45,546 nt of DNA from positions 1-45,546 of the forward strand of contig CAUJJC010000205.1 of assembly GCA_963204975.1 (NCBI GenBank), given 5' to 3'. How positions within the stretch are numbered: the first letter of the stretch is position 1; every line of letters begins with the position of its first letter. Below, piece after piece: positions 1-8,026 of this stretch. The notes beneath the pieces are model-generated. The model worked only from the letters and a program-made list of their open reading frames with translations, had not been told where the DNA came from and made no database searches. The DNA comes from Verrucomicrobiota bacterium. Its GTDB lineage: Bacteria > Verrucomicrobiota > Verrucomicrobiia > Verrucomicrobiales > Verrucomicrobiaceae. Made by a program: the position numbers and the translations under genes.

Positions 1-489
1 GAGTTGATGAAACGCATCGCCGACCTTCCACTCACTGAGGTCATTCGTGTGCAGTAGCCCAAAATACTCATCGAAACCCTGCTGCTGCGGACGCAGTTCT
101 TTGCGCCAACCCAGATGCCATTTACCAACACACGCCGTGGCATAGCCCGCTGGCTTCAACATCTCAGCGATGGTCGTTTCACCCTGTGGCAGCCCCGTGT
201 GCTCGCTCGGGAATAGCACATACGGCACGCTGCAGCGAGCCGGCAACCTCCCCGTCAGCAACGCCGCACGCGACGGACTGCAAAACGCCGACGCGACATA
301 GAAATTTGTGAACCTCACGCCTTCACGCGCCATACGATCTAACCGAGGGGTAGCGATGACCTTCGATCCAAAACAGCCCAGGTCCCCATAGCCAATGTCG
401 TCTGCGAGAATGACGATGATGTTAGGCTTCGCAGCGTGGAGCAGCGTGCATGAGAACAAGTAGCAGAAAAATAAGCAGAGGTGTTTCAC
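1..489 (-). CDS. Secreted sulfatase, N-terminal part (cut by window edge)
   Basis: This is the first 163 codons of a Cys-type sulfatase (alkaline-phosphatase-like fold), which hydrolyses sulfate esters, probably on polysaccharides outside the cytoplasm. A GTG start at 489 gives a signal peptide beginning VKHLCLFFCYLF, parallel to the MKHLL and MRHLL starts of the two sulfatases nearby. The metal-binding motif ILADDIGYGDLGCFG follows at about residues 27-41. The active-site signature C-S-P-S-R begins at about residue 70; that cysteine would become formylglycine through a maturase (FGE or anSME). GKWHLG and GFDEYFG, typical of the family, are also visible. The C-terminal two thirds lie outside the window. 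The frame stays open upstream of the GTG, so an earlier non-ATG start is possible. It is the last gene in this window of a minus-strand run of polysaccharide-type genes. Confidence 0.9.
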   Translation of the reverse strand, partial: MKHLCLFFCYLFSCTLLHAAKPNIIVILADDIGYGDLGCFGSKVIATPRLDRMAREGVRFTNFYVASAFCSPSRAALLTGRLPARCSVPYVLFPSEHTGLPQGETTIAEMLKPAGYATACVGKWHLGWRKELRPQQQGFDEYFGLLHTNDLSEWKVGDAFHQL

Positions 490-562
490 ACGCCATGAAA
501 CAGCAGTAAGCAGCCGCTTTATCGAATCAATTGCCGCTACCTTAGCCAATGGGTTTGGATTT

Positions 563-1636
563 TTAAGGTGAGCCCGTGATCTCAGCGAGGTAGGTGAAGA
601 AGGCTTTTTTGCGTGCGGAGGAGAGGCCCCAGTTCACGGGTGGGGATTGGTAGCCTTCGTTGAGCTCCTCGCCTTTGCGGCGGTAGTCGAACCAGCCCCA
701 GGAGACGTGGGTGGCGACGGCGGAAGCGAAGTTGTTCTGCGGTTGGTCGAAGTTTTCGTGATCATCTTCATTGAAGAGGATGGGCATGGGCTTGTAACCG
801 GGCACGGCGCGGGTCTGCTGCACCATGGCGGTGATGCGTGCGGGGTCTTTGACGCCGTTGCCATGCAGAAGCAGGAAGTCAGAGCTGCGGACGACATTTT
901 CCCGGGGGATGGCTCCGCCGCCGTAGCTGGTGCCGACGAGCAAACGACGGCCGTCGCGCTCGGCTTTGCGGACGCGGTCGATGAGTTCGTGAATGCGGCT
1001 AGGTTTGAGGATTTCGTGATCGTAGGCTTTGACGTTGGTCTCGTTGTTGACCTCGACGAGGACGTTGCGCCAACCGCCTTCGAGCAGCCAGCGGGTGGCT
1101 TCGTCAGTGGCGCGGATGACGGCGGCTTCGTCCTTGAGACGCTGATCCTGGCCAAAGTAGAAGTAGCCAAGAATGACGGCCATGCCGTTGGCATCGGCGG
1201 CGTCGAGCACGCGCTTCATGCGGGCGGTGAAGGCGGGGCGGAGGCTGCCATCGGCCTCGAAGGCGCTGTTGATCCACGGCTGTGTTTTGGAGTAACCTTC
1301 GGGCGAGCCGCCCTGGAAGTTCACCGTGACGGCGAGGAGGCCGTGGGCTTTCCACTCGGGCATGGCGGCGATGAACTCGCTGACGTTGCGCTCGGCGTCC
1401 CATTTGCCCGTGTCGGGATAAGCCCAGCGCGGGGCGGTATCGGGATTGAGGTCGTCGTAGGTGGCCTGGACCATGCGTGAGTTCATAAGCAGGCCTTCGA
1501 CGCGGTGGCCCTTCCAAGTGCGACCTTCGTAGGTGGGCTTGCCGTTGATGTGGAAGTCTTCGCCGACGATGCTGACAGAGGTTTGTGCGAAGGCAGGTGA
1601 GCCGATGAGCAGAAGAAGGAGTGAGACCAGCTTCAT
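563..1636 (-). CDS. Secreted glycoside-hydrolase-like TIM-barrel protein
   Basis: A 357-residue protein with a clear signal peptide (MKLVSLLLLLIGSPAFAQ). The sequence reads as a clan GH-A style (beta/alpha)8 barrel. VEVNNE near residues 194-199 is an Asn-Glu pair typical of the acid/base residue at the end of strand 4. ILFNED near 287-291 could carry the nucleophile. Tryptophans in VSWGWFDY and PVNWGL would suit sugar stacking. I cannot place it in a numbered GH family; it resembles the cellulase-like hypothetical proteins common in Planctomycetes and Verrucomicrobia. The start is 8 bases from the stop of the upstream sulfatase (1645), so the two are probably co-transcribed and may act on the same sulfated glycan. 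The assignment as a hydrolase is inference from fold-type motifs. Confidence 0.75.
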   Translation of the reverse strand: MKLVSLLLLLIGSPAFAQTSVSIVGEDFHINGKPTYEGRTWKGHRVEGLLMNSRMVQATYDDLNPDTAPRWAYPDTGKWDAERNVSEFIAAMPEWKAHGLLAVTVNFQGGSPEGYSKTQPWINSAFEADGSLRPAFTARMKRVLDAADANGMAVILGYFYFGQDQRLKDEAAVIRATDEATRWLLEGGWRNVLVEVNNETNVKAYDHEILKPSRIHELIDRVRKAERDGRRLLVGTSYGGGAIPRENVVRSSDFLLLHGNGVKDPARITAMVQQTRAVPGYKPMPILFNEDDHENFDQPQNNFASAVATHVSWGWFDYRRKGEELNEGYQSPPVNWGLSSARKKAFFTYLAEITGSP

Positions 1637-1644
1637 GGCTTTGC

Positions 1645-3033
1645 CTATTTGGTTTCGGCGACCACGCCTTCGAGTTGATTGGGCACGACCTTCACAGTGG
1701 CGCGATGTTTTTCGACGGCGCCGCGGATGGAGGCGATGACCTCGGGATGTTGAGCGGCAACGTTGCGGACCTCGGAGGGATCTTCTTCGACGTTATAAAG
1801 CTCTGGCGTTTCGTGCTGCATTGGCTTGTTAGGTCCATAGGCTGGCTGGGTGATGAAGTGGGCCTTCCAGGGTCCCACTCGCGCTGCGTAGAGCTGCTGG
1901 CCTCGGTAGTAGCAGAAGACTTCGCGCTCCACCTTGCCTTGGCCGAGCAGCAGTGGCGTGATGTCTCTGCCATCCAGTTCGCGATCCTTGGGCAGCTTGG
2001 CTCCGGTGAGCTTGGCTACGGTGGGGAGGAGATCCATGGTGCAGGCAACTTCACGACAGACAGCAGGCTTGATCTTGCCGGGCCACCACGCGATGCCGGG
2101 GACTCTCATGCCGCCTTCCCAGGTGCTGCCTTTGCCCTCGCGCAGTAGGCCTGCGCTGCCGCCGGTCTCGCCCATCAAGAGCCAGGGGCCGTTGTCGCTG
2201 CTGAAGACAACGAGCGTGTTCTCGGCGAGTCCTGTTTCGCGCAGGGTATCGAGCACACGTCCGACACTCCAGTCGAGTTCCTCGACGACATCGCCATACA
2301 GCCCGCGCGGGCTGTTGTCTTTGAAGTCGGGTGAGGCGAACAAGGGTGTGTGGGGAAAGGTGTGCGGGAAGTAGAGGAAGAAGGGTTTTGTCTTGTTGGC
2401 GGTGATGAACTTCACAGCTTCCTCGGTGTAGCGGCGTGTGAGGGTGGTCTGATCGGCCGGGCGCTCGACCAACTCCATGCCGCGATAAAGCGGCGCATTC
2501 CAATACTCAGCCTTCTGCTCTGCGAGGGCATTCGCCAGCTTGGGATTACCAGGATTGGGGTCCATGTCGTTGGAGTGCGGCAGGCCAAAGTGGAAGTCGA
2601 AGCCGTGATGCTGCGGATGATGCTGGGGATCATTGGACCACACTCCGAGGTGCCATTTGCCAATGATGCCGGTGGTGTAGCCCTTGTCCTTCAGCATCTC
2701 AGCGAGGGTGATCTCCTCGTGAGGTAGGCCGCCTGTAGAGAAGCGTCGGAGCACGCGGACTTGATCATGGCACATGCCACTGCGGATCGGATAACGCCCC
2801 GTCATGAGTGCAGCGCGACTGGGCGTGCAGACCTCGGCGGCGGAGTAGAACTGCGTGAACCTCACTCCCTCCGCTGCCATACGATCCAGGTGAGGTGTGC
2901 GGATGGTGGGATGGCCGTAGCAGCCGAGGTCGCCATAGCCGAGGTCATCGGCATAGATGATGACGATGTTCGGCGCGGCAGAGGCTACGATTGAGAGGCT
3001 GACGAAGGTGAGGAGGACGAGTAAATGCTTCAT
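1645..3033 (-). CDS. Secreted sulfatase (arylsulfatase type)
   Basis: A full-length Cys-type sulfatase of 462 residues. The chosen start, MKHLLVLLTF at 3033, gives a clean signal peptide ending near SIVASAA; an upstream in-frame start at 3156 would add 41 residues that do not look like a sulfatase. Metal ligands appear in IIYADDLGYGDLGCYG (about residues 25-40). The active-site signature C-T-P-S-R begins at residue 69, followed by AALMTGR. Further family motifs are GKWHLG, FSSDNGPW (metal ligands DN) and the LDGRDITPLLLG block. It should act in the periplasm or outside the cell and need formylglycine maturation; no maturase is seen in this window. It is tightly linked to the glycoside-hydrolase-like gene downstream. 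Confidence 0.93.
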   Translation of the reverse strand: MKHLLVLLTFVSLSIVASAAPNIVIIYADDLGYGDLGCYGHPTIRTPHLDRMAAEGVRFTQFYSAAEVCTPSRAALMTGRYPIRSGMCHDQVRVLRRFSTGGLPHEEITLAEMLKDKGYTTGIIGKWHLGVWSNDPQHHPQHHGFDFHFGLPHSNDMDPNPGNPKLANALAEQKAEYWNAPLYRGMELVERPADQTTLTRRYTEEAVKFITANKTKPFFLYFPHTFPHTPLFASPDFKDNSPRGLYGDVVEELDWSVGRVLDTLRETGLAENTLVVFSSDNGPWLLMGETGGSAGLLREGKGSTWEGGMRVPGIAWWPGKIKPAVCREVACTMDLLPTVAKLTGAKLPKDRELDGRDITPLLLGQGKVEREVFCYYRGQQLYAARVGPWKAHFITQPAYGPNKPMQHETPELYNVEEDPSEVRNVAAQHPEVIASIRGAVEKHRATVKVVPNQLEGVVAETK

Positions 3034-3201
3034 GAAATGGACGATGCTGGAGCACGGAAACGAAGGGAATGCGCTGAAGCTCGCACTGAAGCGAGGCCTG
3101 TGACTACGGGTTGGTGGGGAGCGCACCGTCGGTGGCACTTCTCTGGCTTTGACCACGCAGATATTCGTGCTGATTCCAGGAGCGAAGCGGTGAATTGCGA
3201 C

Positions 3202-3531
3202 TCACACCGTGCAACGCAGATGGCTGATGTGAGCATCGTCGTGCGCGAGGTGGTAATGCAGCATGATGGGGCTGCCTGGAAAAGTGCCTGAGACCATGCC
3301 GCTCAGGAGGCTGCCTGTGGCTGTTCTGTGAGCCTCCTTTAGATCAAGGATTGGTGCGGCCTGAGCAAAGGCCTTGCTTATCCAGGCCTCTATGGCTGCC
3401 CGCCCGTGATAGGTCTGGCCTTCGTCTTCGACGATTGCGTCGTCGGCAAAACAGGCCGTGAAGGCGGCGCTATCGTGGTTGTTCATGTGGGAGACAAAAC
3501 GGCCAAGCAAGGGGTGGAGTTCGATGGGCAT
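3202..3531 (-). CDS. SnoaL-like / NTF2-fold small protein
   Basis: A 109-residue protein starting MPIELHPLLGRFVSHMNN. FVSHMNNHDSAAFTACFADDA followed by a predicted G-R-A-A-I-E-A-W stretch is the usual pattern of SnoaL-like (nuclear transport factor 2 fold) polypeptides: a helix pair, the F-x-D-D-A turn, then a curved sheet. Members can be isomerases, hydrolases or simple ligand binders, and no catalytic assignment is possible here. There is no signal peptide, so it is cytoplasmic. I preferred the ATG at 3531 over the longer frame start at 3585 because the extra 18 residues do not match the fold. It lies 168 bases from the sulfatase start downstream and 118 from the CocE-like gene upstream, so co-transcription is uncertain. 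Confidence 0.7.
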   Translation of the reverse strand: MPIELHPLLGRFVSHMNNHDSAAFTACFADDAIVEDEGQTYHGRAAIEAWISKAFAQAAPILDLKEAHRTATGSLLSGMVSGTFPGSPIMLHYHLAHDDAHISHLRCTV

Positions 3532-3649
3532 GATAGGTTTCGGTGGGTGGGGATTGAACAAGAATTCTGCCTCCGACCATTCCACAGCCTATCAGTTAAA
3601 CAAATGCCACTGTGATGGCCGCACGATGAGCCCGGTTGGCTATCTCCAC

Positions 3650-5479
3650 TCACTCCACCACCGGCACCACGAGCCGCGACGGATGCTCCGCATCACAGTA
3701 GATACGATTCGTCTGCTTCACTTTTTCGCCGTTGTCGCTCCACGGTTGGCCGGTGCCGGGGTTCACGTCGAAGCGGGGGTAGTTGCTGGAAGTGATGGTG
3801 ACGCGGACTCGGCGGCCGGTGTTGAAGATCTGGCTGGTGGACCAGCAATCGACGGTGACTTCCTCGATCTGGCCGGGCGTGAGCGGCACGGGCTGCGCGG
3901 TGGACTGGCGATGGCGGAGGCGCTGCATGCCTTCGGCGATGAGCATGCTGCGGCCGTCGGGATAGACATCGCAAAGGCGCACGGAGAGGTCGGTATCGGC
4001 AGCGCTGGAGGAGACGAAGATCTTCGCGAACACGCGGCCGGTGACTTCGACGGGCTTGTCGAGCACGTCGCTGGTGAAGACGAGCACATCGCCGCGGTCC
4101 TCGATTTTTCGCTGATCCATCGGACCGCGGTCGATGGTGAGATTCGCACCGCCAATGGTCGGACAGGGGTTGGCGGGATCGAAGGTGAACTCGTGTGGCG
4201 TGGTGGCTGCGGCGGGTTTTTCGAGGCTCAAACGGCGGTCGCCGGTGAGATAGACGGGCGTTTCCTTGGCGGGGATGGGCCAGTCGTTGGCGTAGCGCCA
4301 TTCGTTGCCGGGTGCGCCGGGCGTGGCGGTATCGCCCATGACGTAGTAGGCCACGGCGGGCTCCTTTTCGATGCCGTTGTCGGTGCCGTTCAGGTGGTGC
4401 GTGAACCAGCGCAACGCGTCGTAGGCCTGCGGGATGCGGGTGGCATTCGGAAAGGTGAGCTGGCCGGCGGGCATCTTGCCGATGGCGTGCTGCCAGGGGC
4501 CGATGACGAGCTTTTGCGTGCCTTTGGCTCCGGGGGCTCCGTGATGCTGGCGACCGGTAAATTGATCAATGGTGCCCTGCAAAAACATGTCGAACCAACC
4601 GCCGACATGCACGGCGGGGACGTTCATGCGGTCGAAGCGCTTGGTGGTGTCGAACTTCGCCCAGTAGTAGTCGTCATTCGGATGGTCGCGGGCGATCTGC
4701 AGGGCCTGCGGGTCATACTTGTTACCGGTCATCCAGTTTTCCACGTCGGCTTTGCGGAACGCGCCGCCGATGTAGCTGCCGCCCGCATACATGCTGGAGG
4801 TGGCGACGCTAATGTATTGCGCCTTCAGCCCCTGCGGTGCCGCGCCAGCGAGGAGATTCTGCGTGATGCCGCCGATGGTGACGACGCGGCCATCGCACCA
4901 CGGCTGCTTTTTGAGCCACTCGATGGTGTCCACGCCGTCCTCGTGCTCGCCCCAACCACAGCCGATGAAGGGCAAATTCTCGCCCTTCGAGTCAAAGCGG
5001 CCGCGCATGTCCTGAATGACGAAGACCCAGCCCTCGCGCACAAAGCTGGCCGCCTCCTGCGAGCGCTTCACGCGGCTGTAAGGCGTGCGCGAGAGCACCA
5101 CCGGAAACGGTCCCTCGCCCGAGGGCAAAAAGAGGTCGGTGGCAAGCGGCACGCCATCGCGCATGGCGATCATCTCGGTCTTCTTCGCCGGTGGCTGCGC
5201 AAACATCGCTACCTGCCGCTGCCACTGGCCACCGCTGATGGAGCCATCCTTCGCCGCACGGCCAAACATGATCTCGATCTGCCGCGACCACTGTGCGCCG
5301 TAGGTCGTCTTCACAAACTCGACCGCACGTGCCTGCTCCGCCTCGGACAGTGAGCCGTTTTGATCCGCATCCGCCTTTGGAAACAAGGCCCGCATCTTCG
5401 CCGCGACCGCTTCATCCGCAGACGCGTGGCAGGACAGGAGCAGCAGCGAGACAGTGAGCAGACGGAAGACGGGGCGCAT
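3650..5479 (-). CDS. CocE/NonD-type (peptidase S15) hydrolase with EF-hand, catalytic Ser apparently lost
   Basis: A 609-residue secreted protein starting MRPVFRLLTVSLLLLSCHA. A canonical EF-hand calcium loop (D37-A-D-Q-N-G-S-L-S-E-A-E48) precedes an alpha/beta-hydrolase of the CocE/X-Pro dipeptidyl peptidase family. Family blocks seen are RTPYSRVKR, DMRGRFDSKG, QPWCDGRVVTIGG, HVGGWFDMFLQG (catalytic Asp region) and VIGPWQHAIG (catalytic His region), followed by the C-terminal jelly-roll. At the nucleophile elbow, where relatives read roughly G-G-S-Y-x-G-x-T-Q, this protein reads IGG|ITQNLLAG: four residues including the serine are absent near residue 204. The later stretch AGGSYIGGAF aligns with the conserved GGAF loop, not the elbow. 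It may be inactive or have a changed role. The start at 5479 was chosen for the signal peptide. Confidence 0.85.
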   Translation of the reverse strand: MRPVFRLLTVSLLLLSCHASADEAVAAKMRALFPKADADQNGSLSEAEQARAVEFVKTTYGAQWSRQIEIMFGRAAKDGSISGGQWQRQVAMFAQPPAKKTEMIAMRDGVPLATDLFLPSGEGPFPVVLSRTPYSRVKRSQEAASFVREGWVFVIQDMRGRFDSKGENLPFIGCGWGEHEDGVDTIEWLKKQPWCDGRVVTIGGITQNLLAGAAPQGLKAQYISVATSSMYAGGSYIGGAFRKADVENWMTGNKYDPQALQIARDHPNDDYYWAKFDTTKRFDRMNVPAVHVGGWFDMFLQGTIDQFTGRQHHGAPGAKGTQKLVIGPWQHAIGKMPAGQLTFPNATRIPQAYDALRWFTHHLNGTDNGIEKEPAVAYYVMGDTATPGAPGNEWRYANDWPIPAKETPVYLTGDRRLSLEKPAAATTPHEFTFDPANPCPTIGGANLTIDRGPMDQRKIEDRGDVLVFTSDVLDKPVEVTGRVFAKIFVSSSAADTDLSVRLCDVYPDGRSMLIAEGMQRLRHRQSTAQPVPLTPGQIEEVTVDCWSTSQIFNTGRRVRVTITSSNYPRFDVNPGTGQPWSDNGEKVKQTNRIYCDAEHPSRLVVPVVE

Positions 5480-5574
5480 GGAGGTCAGCGATGGAGTGGT
5501 GGGGAAAGGAAGTGTGCGTGAGTGGCTCCAACAATGCTTTGATATGACAGAGCCGAACATTTTCCTTCATCGCA

Positions 5575-6357
5575 TCACCTACTGGTGACTTCCTGAAAGC
5601 GGGCCTCGTAGTCTTTGTGATTCGTGCCCATGAGGCGATCCCAGACATTGAAGTAGAGGCCGTAGTTGCCACGCATCTTTTCGTGATGCTGGATGTGGTT
5701 GGTGGGTGTGTTCAGCACTTTGCCCAGCCAGGATTTCATCAGCCACTTGGGGAAGTATTCATAGCCTGTGTGGCCCATCACATTGAAGACGATTTGCCAG
5801 ATCATGAAGGCAAAGAAGGCCAGCGGATGCATGGGCACGGTGAAGACGAGCAGCGGGAATATGCAGGCCTGCATCGCTGCCTCAAGCGGCGCAAAGCTGT
5901 AGGCGGCCCAAGGCGTGGGGTTGGTGCTCTCGTGATGCACGCGATGGAAGAGCTTAAACAACCGCCGGTGATGCATGAGCCGGTGCGTCCAGTAAAACCA
6001 AGTGTCATGCACGACGATGGCGACGCCGATGCTGGCCACGAACCACAGCCAGCCATGGGAGTCGATCTTCCGATACATCTGCCAGCCGTAGGTTTTGCCG
6101 ATGAGGATCGTCACGACTCCGACGAGGCCGTAAACGAGTGCGGTGAGCACGGACCACTTTATCTCGCGTCGCACATCACCTGCTGCCGGATCACGCTGGA
6201 TGATCTTCCGCTGCCACCAGCGCTTTTTGAAGATCACGTATGCCAGCAGCCATGCGATGCCTGCGACGAGCGCGTAGCGCAGCCAGTTTTCCATGGCGAT
6301 GCCGAGAAGCATCTTCATCAGGCTGGGCGAGGACATGGAGTGGAGGTTTGAGGGCAT
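5575..6357 (-). CDS. Sterol desaturase / fatty acid hydroxylase family membrane protein
   Basis: A 260-residue integral membrane di-iron enzyme of the fatty acid hydroxylase superfamily, which oxidises lipid or sterol-like substrates with O2. The histidine clusters are all present: H-D-T-W-F-Y-W-T-H-R-L-M-H-H at about residues 117-130, H-R-V-H-H at 138-142, a lone GH near 196, and H-I-Q-H-H at 221-225. Four or so hydrophobic segments alternate with them, for example LRYALVAGIAWLLAYVIF and LVYGLVGVVTILIG. The ATG at 6357 lies one base past the stop of the upstream sulfatase (6359-6361), so the two are probably translationally coupled; the earlier TTG at 6369 would overlap it. The substrate is unknown; the link to a sulfatase is by position only. 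Confidence 0.9.
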   Translation of the reverse strand: MPSNLHSMSSPSLMKMLLGIAMENWLRYALVAGIAWLLAYVIFKKRWWQRKIIQRDPAAGDVRREIKWSVLTALVYGLVGVVTILIGKTYGWQMYRKIDSHGWLWFVASIGVAIVVHDTWFYWTHRLMHHRRLFKLFHRVHHESTNPTPWAAYSFAPLEAAMQACIFPLLVFTVPMHPLAFFAFMIWQIVFNVMGHTGYEYFPKWLMKSWLGKVLNTPTNHIQHHEKMRGNYGLYFNVWDRLMGTNHKDYEARFQEVTSR

Positions 6358-6358
6358 A

Positions 6359-7822
6359 TCATGGTTCAAGGTGATACTCCTTCATCCACCAGGCCACACG
6401 TTCTGCATCGGTAGGCTCGGGTTTTTGCAGGCGCTTCTGCCAGACGCGCTGGTAGTTCAGGCGCTTGTCTTTTTGGATCTCAGCGAGTGGTGGCTCGGTG
6501 ATGGGATCACCACTGGTGCCTTGATCGTGCGTGGCTGTGATCCATTGATCCAGGAGGGCTCGCAGTCCTTCGATGCGACTTTCTTGAGCCGCATCGGCTG
6601 CGAGGTTGTGGAGGCCCTGCGGATCGGTTTGGAGGTCGAAGAACTCGATCTCTGGCCTTGTCGGAGTGAGCCAGGAGGCTTGGAAGGTGTCGAGCTTGTG
6701 TTCCGCGTGCAAATGGCGCATCAGCGGCATTCCAGGATACTGCTCCTCTTTGTAGCTGGACCAGTTCAGGCGCGAGAGCTGCGGTTCGAAGTGGCGCACG
6801 AGCCATGCGTTCTCGGTGATGACCGCGCGGATGCGATCCATCGCATCGCCGCAGCGATCACGCGCTGCAAAGATCGCTGCGCGCACGGGGAACTCACCTG
6901 TGAGCATATCGCGGCCTTCCATCCATGCGGGCACCTTTTGCCCCGTGACTGACAGCACTGAGGGAGCGAGATCAATGAGGCTTACGAGTCGAGATTCGAC
7001 ACTGCCTTTGCCAAGGCCTGGCCCGCGCATTAGCAGTGGAACTCGCAGTCCTTCAACGCTGAGCCATTGCTTACCCCAAGGCATTGCGCGACCATGGTCG
7101 GCAAAGAAGATGATGAGCGTATCATCGAGCACGGCTTCAGCTTCGAGCTGTGAGAGGATGCTGCCTACGCGTGCATCGACGACTTCCACACTGCGCTGAT
7201 AGGCATACCAGTCGCGTCGCACGAGTGGGTGATCGGGATAGTTGGGCGGCAGCTCGATGGCTTTGATCACGGTCTCGTCGAAACTCTCAGGCACAGGGAA
7301 GGGGCGATGGGGTTCGCTGACTTGGAACTGCGCGAAGAATGGTTGCCCTGGCTTTCTCATTCGCCAGTCAGCGCCGTCGAAGAGTGTCTTCGCATCGTGG
7401 CTGAAGTTGTAGTGCGTCTTGCCCTTCGTGATTTTTTTGCCGGTTCGAATGGTGTTAGGCGCGGGAGCGTTCGTGACGAAGTAGCCAGCCTTGCGCAGCA
7501 TCGTGGGCAGGGGGACGTAAGGCGCGGACAGTGGCTGCGGATTCTCCGTGTCATGCGGATGCAGGCCCGTGGTGGTCTGGTAGCAGCCGAGAATGAATGC
7601 CGATCGTGACGAACTGCACACCGGCGCGGTGGCATAGGCACGAGTGTAGCGTCGGCCTTCGCGTGCGAGGCGGTCCAGGTTGGGCGTCTGCACACCCTTT
7701 GCACCATAGGCAGCGATGTCTGGTGACATGTCATCCGCAATGATCCAGACGATGTTCGGCTGCGCGGCGAGGAGTTGCGTGCAGGTGGTTAAAATCGAGA
7801 GAACGAGAAGCAGGTGTCTCAT
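6359..7822 (-). CDS. Secreted sulfatase (iduronate-sulfatase / sulfamidase-like)
   Basis: A 487-residue Cys-type sulfatase with signal peptide MRHLLLVLSILTTCTQLLAA. Metal-binding IIADDMSPDIAAYGA begins near residue 27. The active-site motif is C-S-S-S-R at about residue 69, with Ser in place of the usual Pro at the third position, and the following stretch reads AFILGCYQTTTGLHPHD. This, with WKQWLSVEGLRVPLLMRGPG-type blocks and IIFFADHGRAM, is the pattern of the iduronate-2-sulfatase / heparan N-sulfatase branch. The start at 7822 was chosen over the longer frame (7933) because it gives the signal peptide. It is the first gene of the minus-strand run and is divergent from the oxidoreductase gene at 8027. 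Confidence 0.93.
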   Translation of the reverse strand: MRHLLLVLSILTTCTQLLAAQPNIVWIIADDMSPDIAAYGAKGVQTPNLDRLAREGRRYTRAYATAPVCSSSRSAFILGCYQTTTGLHPHDTENPQPLSAPYVPLPTMLRKAGYFVTNAPAPNTIRTGKKITKGKTHYNFSHDAKTLFDGADWRMRKPGQPFFAQFQVSEPHRPFPVPESFDETVIKAIELPPNYPDHPLVRRDWYAYQRSVEVVDARVGSILSQLEAEAVLDDTLIIFFADHGRAMPWGKQWLSVEGLRVPLLMRGPGLGKGSVESRLVSLIDLAPSVLSVTGQKVPAWMEGRDMLTGEFPVRAAIFAARDRCGDAMDRIRAVITENAWLVRHFEPQLSRLNWSSYKEEQYPGMPLMRHLHAEHKLDTFQASWLTPTRPEIEFFDLQTDPQGLHNLAADAAQESRIEGLRALLDQWITATHDQGTSGDPITEPPLAEIQKDKRLNYQRVWQKRLQKPEPTDAERVAWWMKEYHLEP

Positions 7823-7931
7823 AAGGGAGGAATCGAATGGAGGAGCTTGCGTGGTTTCGCTGGTGAAACGTGGTGGCGCTTCGGTCCGTGCATCGGACAT
7901 GTCTTTTTTGCAGCAGAAGAACTGGTGTGTC

Positions 7932-7953
7932 ACGGCACAAACTGCTGTGCCGT
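7932..7953. promoter_or_regulatory. Perfect 8-bp inverted repeat in divergent promoter region
   Basis: ACGGCACA, six bases, then TGTGCCGT. It sits in the 204-base gap between two divergent genes (sulfatase start 7822, oxidoreductase start 8027), where both promoters must lie. There is no T-run on either side, so an operator is likelier than a terminator. No regulator is identified. Confidence 0.4.
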
Positions 7954-8026
7954 CAGTCAGAACGCCATATCAAGTGCCCACGATTCCGGGTGCCAGGGCG
8001 CGACTTCTCTCCAATGATGCTCGCTC

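Noticed and set aside
647-1480. A 277-codon open frame on the plus strand opposite the glycoside-hydrolase-like gene
   Set aside because: Its composition (Val/Gly/Ala/Asp-rich without motifs) is that expected from the antisense of a high-GC gene; the minus-strand gene has a signal peptide and family motifs.
4770-4800. The GGSYIGG stretch of the CocE-like protein as its catalytic serine motif
   Set aside because: It lies about 30 residues after the elbow and aligns with the conserved GGAF loop of the family, so I treat the resemblance to G-x-S-Y-x-G as chance.
3458-5353. A 631-codon plus-strand frame opposite the CocE-like gene
   Set aside because: It is a shadow frame: the minus strand has a signal peptide, an EF-hand and the hydrolase blocks, while this frame shows no domain.
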